Assembly (NCBI GenBank): GCA_036005525.1
Contig: DASYQM010000492.1
Coordinates: forward strand, 1 to 6,584
Origin: UBA9676 sp036005525
GTDB lineage: Bacteria > Actinomycetota > Actinomycetes > Streptosporangiales > Streptosporangiaceae
Direction of reading: 5' to 3'
Length of the DNA stretch: 6,584 nt
The notes under the pieces are model-generated. The model searched no databases. It was not told the DNA's origin and worked only from the letters and a program-made list of their open reading frames with translations. The translations under genes were made by a program, and so were the position numbers. This document shows, in pieces, positions 5,139 through 6,584 of this stretch (positions are counted from its first letter, which is position 1; every line of letters starts with the position of its first letter).

Positions 5139-5541
5139 GTGGACGTTCTGAGCAGCCGGATCCTGGTGCGGCCCAGCGACTTGGACCGCAGCCGCCGCTT
5201 CTACCGCGACGTACTGGGCCTGGCCATCTACCGGGAGTTCGGACCTCCCGACGATCCCGGGTGGTGTTCTTCTCGGCCCGGGATTGCTCGAGGTCTCCGG
5301 GCACATGGCCGGCCCTCCCGGGCACTCGGTGATGATCTGGATCCAGGTCCGGGATGTCCACGCCGAGCACGCCCGGCTGGCCGCGGCCGCAGTCCCCATC
5401 ATCCGGGAACCCGCAACCGAGCCCTGGGGCTTGACCGAGATGTGGATCCAGGACCCCGATGGCATCCAGATCGTCCTGGTCGACGTTCCCGCCGATCACC
5501 CTCTGCGCCGCGACCCGCGATCGGCGTCACCGCCAAGATGA
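5139..5541 (+). pseudogene. VOC/glyoxalase-fold protein gene interrupted by frameshift
   Basis: Two frames together encode one vicinal-oxygen-chelate protein of about 134 residues, normal for the family. Frame one from GTG 5139 gives LSSRILVRPSDLDRSRRFYR, then DVLGLAIYREFG, the typical first beta-alpha unit. Frame two, up to TGA 5539-5541, gives GPGLLEVSGHMAGPPGHSVM, then EMWIQDPDGIQIVLVDVPADHPLRR, with the two expected metal-ligand Glu positions (LLEVSG and EMW). The switch lies near 5259-5274. There the third frame reads VVFF, which the family expects, so the simplest ancestor has one extra G after 5261 and one extra C near 5272. As it stands, frame one runs on as an Arg-rich nonsense tail to 5558. 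VOC proteins include glyoxalases, dioxygenases and antibiotic-binding proteins; the specific role is unknown. No ribosome site precedes the GTG. Genuine decay or a consensus error are both possible. Confidence 0.72.
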
Positions 5542-5729
5542 CGAGCTCTATGCGTTGATGAGCGTGCGTTCGGGCTCTGCGACGAGTGAGGACACCGCTG
5601 ATCGGATGGGAAGCCGGCGTTGATCGATCCGATGCCGGGCCCGTACGGCAATGCTGGGTCCCACACCGAGCGGCGGCACCAGGCGGAAGTCGAGCCGCTG
5701 GCGCCGCGCAACCAGCGAAAGGAAGATCG
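5542..5729 (+). promoter_or_regulatory. Leader of the RibD-like gene with an inverted repeat
   Basis: No protein is recognised in this 188-bp spacer. It holds ATCGGAT (5601-5607) and ATCCGAT (5627-5633), a perfect 7-bp inverted repeat with 19 bp between the arms. TTGATC (5620-5625) between the arms could be a -35, but no good -10 lies at the proper distance. AAGGA (5719-5723) is the ribosome site of the next gene. Confidence 0.35.
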
Positions 5730-6314
5730 ATGCAGAGCCTGATGGTCGACTTCATCATCTCCCTCGACGGCTACGGGGCCGCGGAGGGCTGGCCCGGCTT
5801 CTGGGGCATGGAAGGGCCCGAGTACTTGGGGTGGCTCGATGAGCAGGAGGAGCACACGGCCCTCATGGGAGCGACGACCTACCGGTTGATGTCCGGGTTC
5901 GCCGCGCAGACGCCCGGCGAGCCCGGCATGGCGGAACTGAACGCGCAGCCGAAGGTGGTGTTCTCCTCCACCCTGGAGGAGCCATTGACATGGGCCAACA
6001 CAGAGCTGGTCGGCGGTGACGCGGTCGGCGCCGTGCGGGCGATGAAGCAGGAGTCCGGCCGCCCGATGCGCACCCTCGGCAGCCTCGCCCTCAGCCGGTC
6101 ATTTCTCCAGGCCGGCCCGGTGGACCGCTACCGGGTCGTCGTCTTCCCCGTCATCACCGGTGCCACCGGCCGTGATCGGATCTTCGACGGGTACCCCGAC
6201 GTCGCTCTCGAGCTCGTCGACCACCGCACCTTCGACGGCAGGTTGCAGATGCTCGAGTACATCCCCACAGTTCTCGACGGCCCGCCGGGCGCCGTTGAGT
6301 CTCCGAGCGCCTGA
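5730..6314 (+). CDS. RibD C-terminal / dihydrofolate-reductase-like family protein
   Basis: A 194-residue protein with the dihydrofolate-reductase-like fold found in the RibD C-terminal reductase domain, the usual size for the stand-alone actinobacterial versions. Visible family features are VDFIISLDGYG (6-16), LMGATTYRLM (45-54), KVVFSST (75-81), the likely NADPH-binding TLGSLALSRSFLQAG (115-129), then VDRYRVVVFPVITG (131-144) and RIFDG. It is expected to be a soluble NAD(P)H-dependent reductase. Few stand-alone members have a known substrate, and it lacks the deaminase domain of true RibD, so riboflavin synthesis is not implied; folate reduction is equally unproven. The ATG at 5730 is chosen because AAGGA (5719-5723) lies 6 nt upstream and the family N-terminus begins there; the frame is open back to 5586 without recognisable sequence. 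It follows the broken VOC gene on the same strand, 188 bp away, so joint transcription is possible but not shown. Confidence 0.9.
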   Translation: MQSLMVDFIISLDGYGAAEGWPGFWGMEGPEYLGWLDEQEEHTALMGATTYRLMSGFAAQTPGEPGMAELNAQPKVVFSSTLEEPLTWANTELVGGDAVGAVRAMKQESGRPMRTLGSLALSRSFLQAGPVDRYRVVVFPVITGATGRDRIFDGYPDVALELVDHRTFDGRLQMLEYIPTVLDGPPGAVESPSA

Positions 6315-6327
6315 GGAACATCCTCGG
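6311..6327 (+). terminator. Small hairpin over the RibD-like stop codon
   Basis: CTGAGGA (6311-6317) pairs with TCCTCGG (6321-6327), seven pairs including one G-T wobble, around a 3-nt loop, with the TGA stop inside the stem. A competing pairing TCCGAG/CTCGGA also exists in the same bases. No U-tract follows, so it is only a possible terminator. Confidence 0.35.
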
Positions 6328-6584
6328 ACTCGCAACCGCGCTGATCACGTGAGGCACCGCACCCACCGCCCAGCCCACGTTGACCGTGTCGGCGCAGACG
6401 GCACGGTCACCCTCTCCCGCCCCGACGTGCGCCGTGAACGGTCCGCTTCGCGGCTATGAGCGGATGCGTCGGTATGAGTGAGCTTCGTCCGTCTCGGCGT
6501 GCTGGGATGATCTTGGTGCGGGCAGCCGGGGTCGGCAGAGGGGGGTCCTCATCCGGAACGCGGGGCCGGGCGGATGATGGGGGA
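6315..6584. other. Right-end 270 bp without a recognised gene
   Basis: The stretch holds a perfect 8-bp inverted repeat, TGACCGTG (6381-6388) and CACGGTCA (6402-6409), with a 13-nt centre. It could be a terminator stem for the preceding gene or an operator for a gene beyond the window. One plus frame reads HVDRVGADGTVTLS, faintly like the tail region of IS481-type transposases, but too short and unsupported to call. A plus frame from about 6473 stays open to the window edge and cannot be judged. Confidence 0.4.

Noticed and set aside
6375..6460. Possible IS481-type transposase tail (HVDRVGADGTVTLS)
   Set aside because: The resemblance is limited to about a dozen residues, nothing recognisable continues on either side, and no terminal inverted repeats are visible.

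Overview
This is a GC-rich window with strongly G/C-biased third codon positions, weak promoters and hairpins without U-tracts. It suggests an actinobacterium (Streptomyces/Streptosporangiales-like); I infer this from composition and protein style only. No plasmid, phage or CRISPR hallmark gene and no integrase is visible.

Region by region. The left end (1-734) is a strip of gene debris on the minus strand: the broken C-terminal winged-helix of a Crp/FNR-type regulator (13-244), an isolated 3' half of an initiator tRNA-fMet (414-459) and the C-terminal end of a PIN-domain (VapC/FitB-like) toxin (540-731). A tRNA 3' half without its 5' half is what remains at one end of an element integrated into a tRNA gene. 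By orientation such an element would lie to the right of the fragment, so the genes that follow could be island cargo. From 735 to 1288 there is no convincing gene.

The intact genes are an SDR-family oxidoreductase (1289-2053, plus), a DHA2-type MFS efflux transporter (2672-4138, minus), a divergent TetR-family repressor (4236-4853, plus) and a RibD-C/DHFR-like reductase (5730-6314, plus). Between the last two lies a VOC/glyoxalase-fold gene (5139-5541) that is out of frame. It can be reconstructed by adding two single bases about 10 nt apart. A 618-bp convergent spacer (2054-2671) separates the SDR from the transporter and holds a strong GC hairpin and small palindromes.

How the genes work together: the best supported unit is the divergent transporter/repressor pair. 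Its 97-bp spacer carries two overlapping near-perfect palindromes built from the hexamer TCTCTT, placed at the predicted transporter promoter. This is the usual layout of a TetR-controlled drug or metabolite efflux pump. The SDR, VOC and RibD-like genes are small redox or detoxification enzymes and look like accessory cargo; no shared pathway can be read from the sequence. I do not see a clear new multi-gene system. The most informative signals are the tRNA-fMet remnant with flanking pseudogenes, the double-palindrome operator, and the recurring single-base frameshifts.
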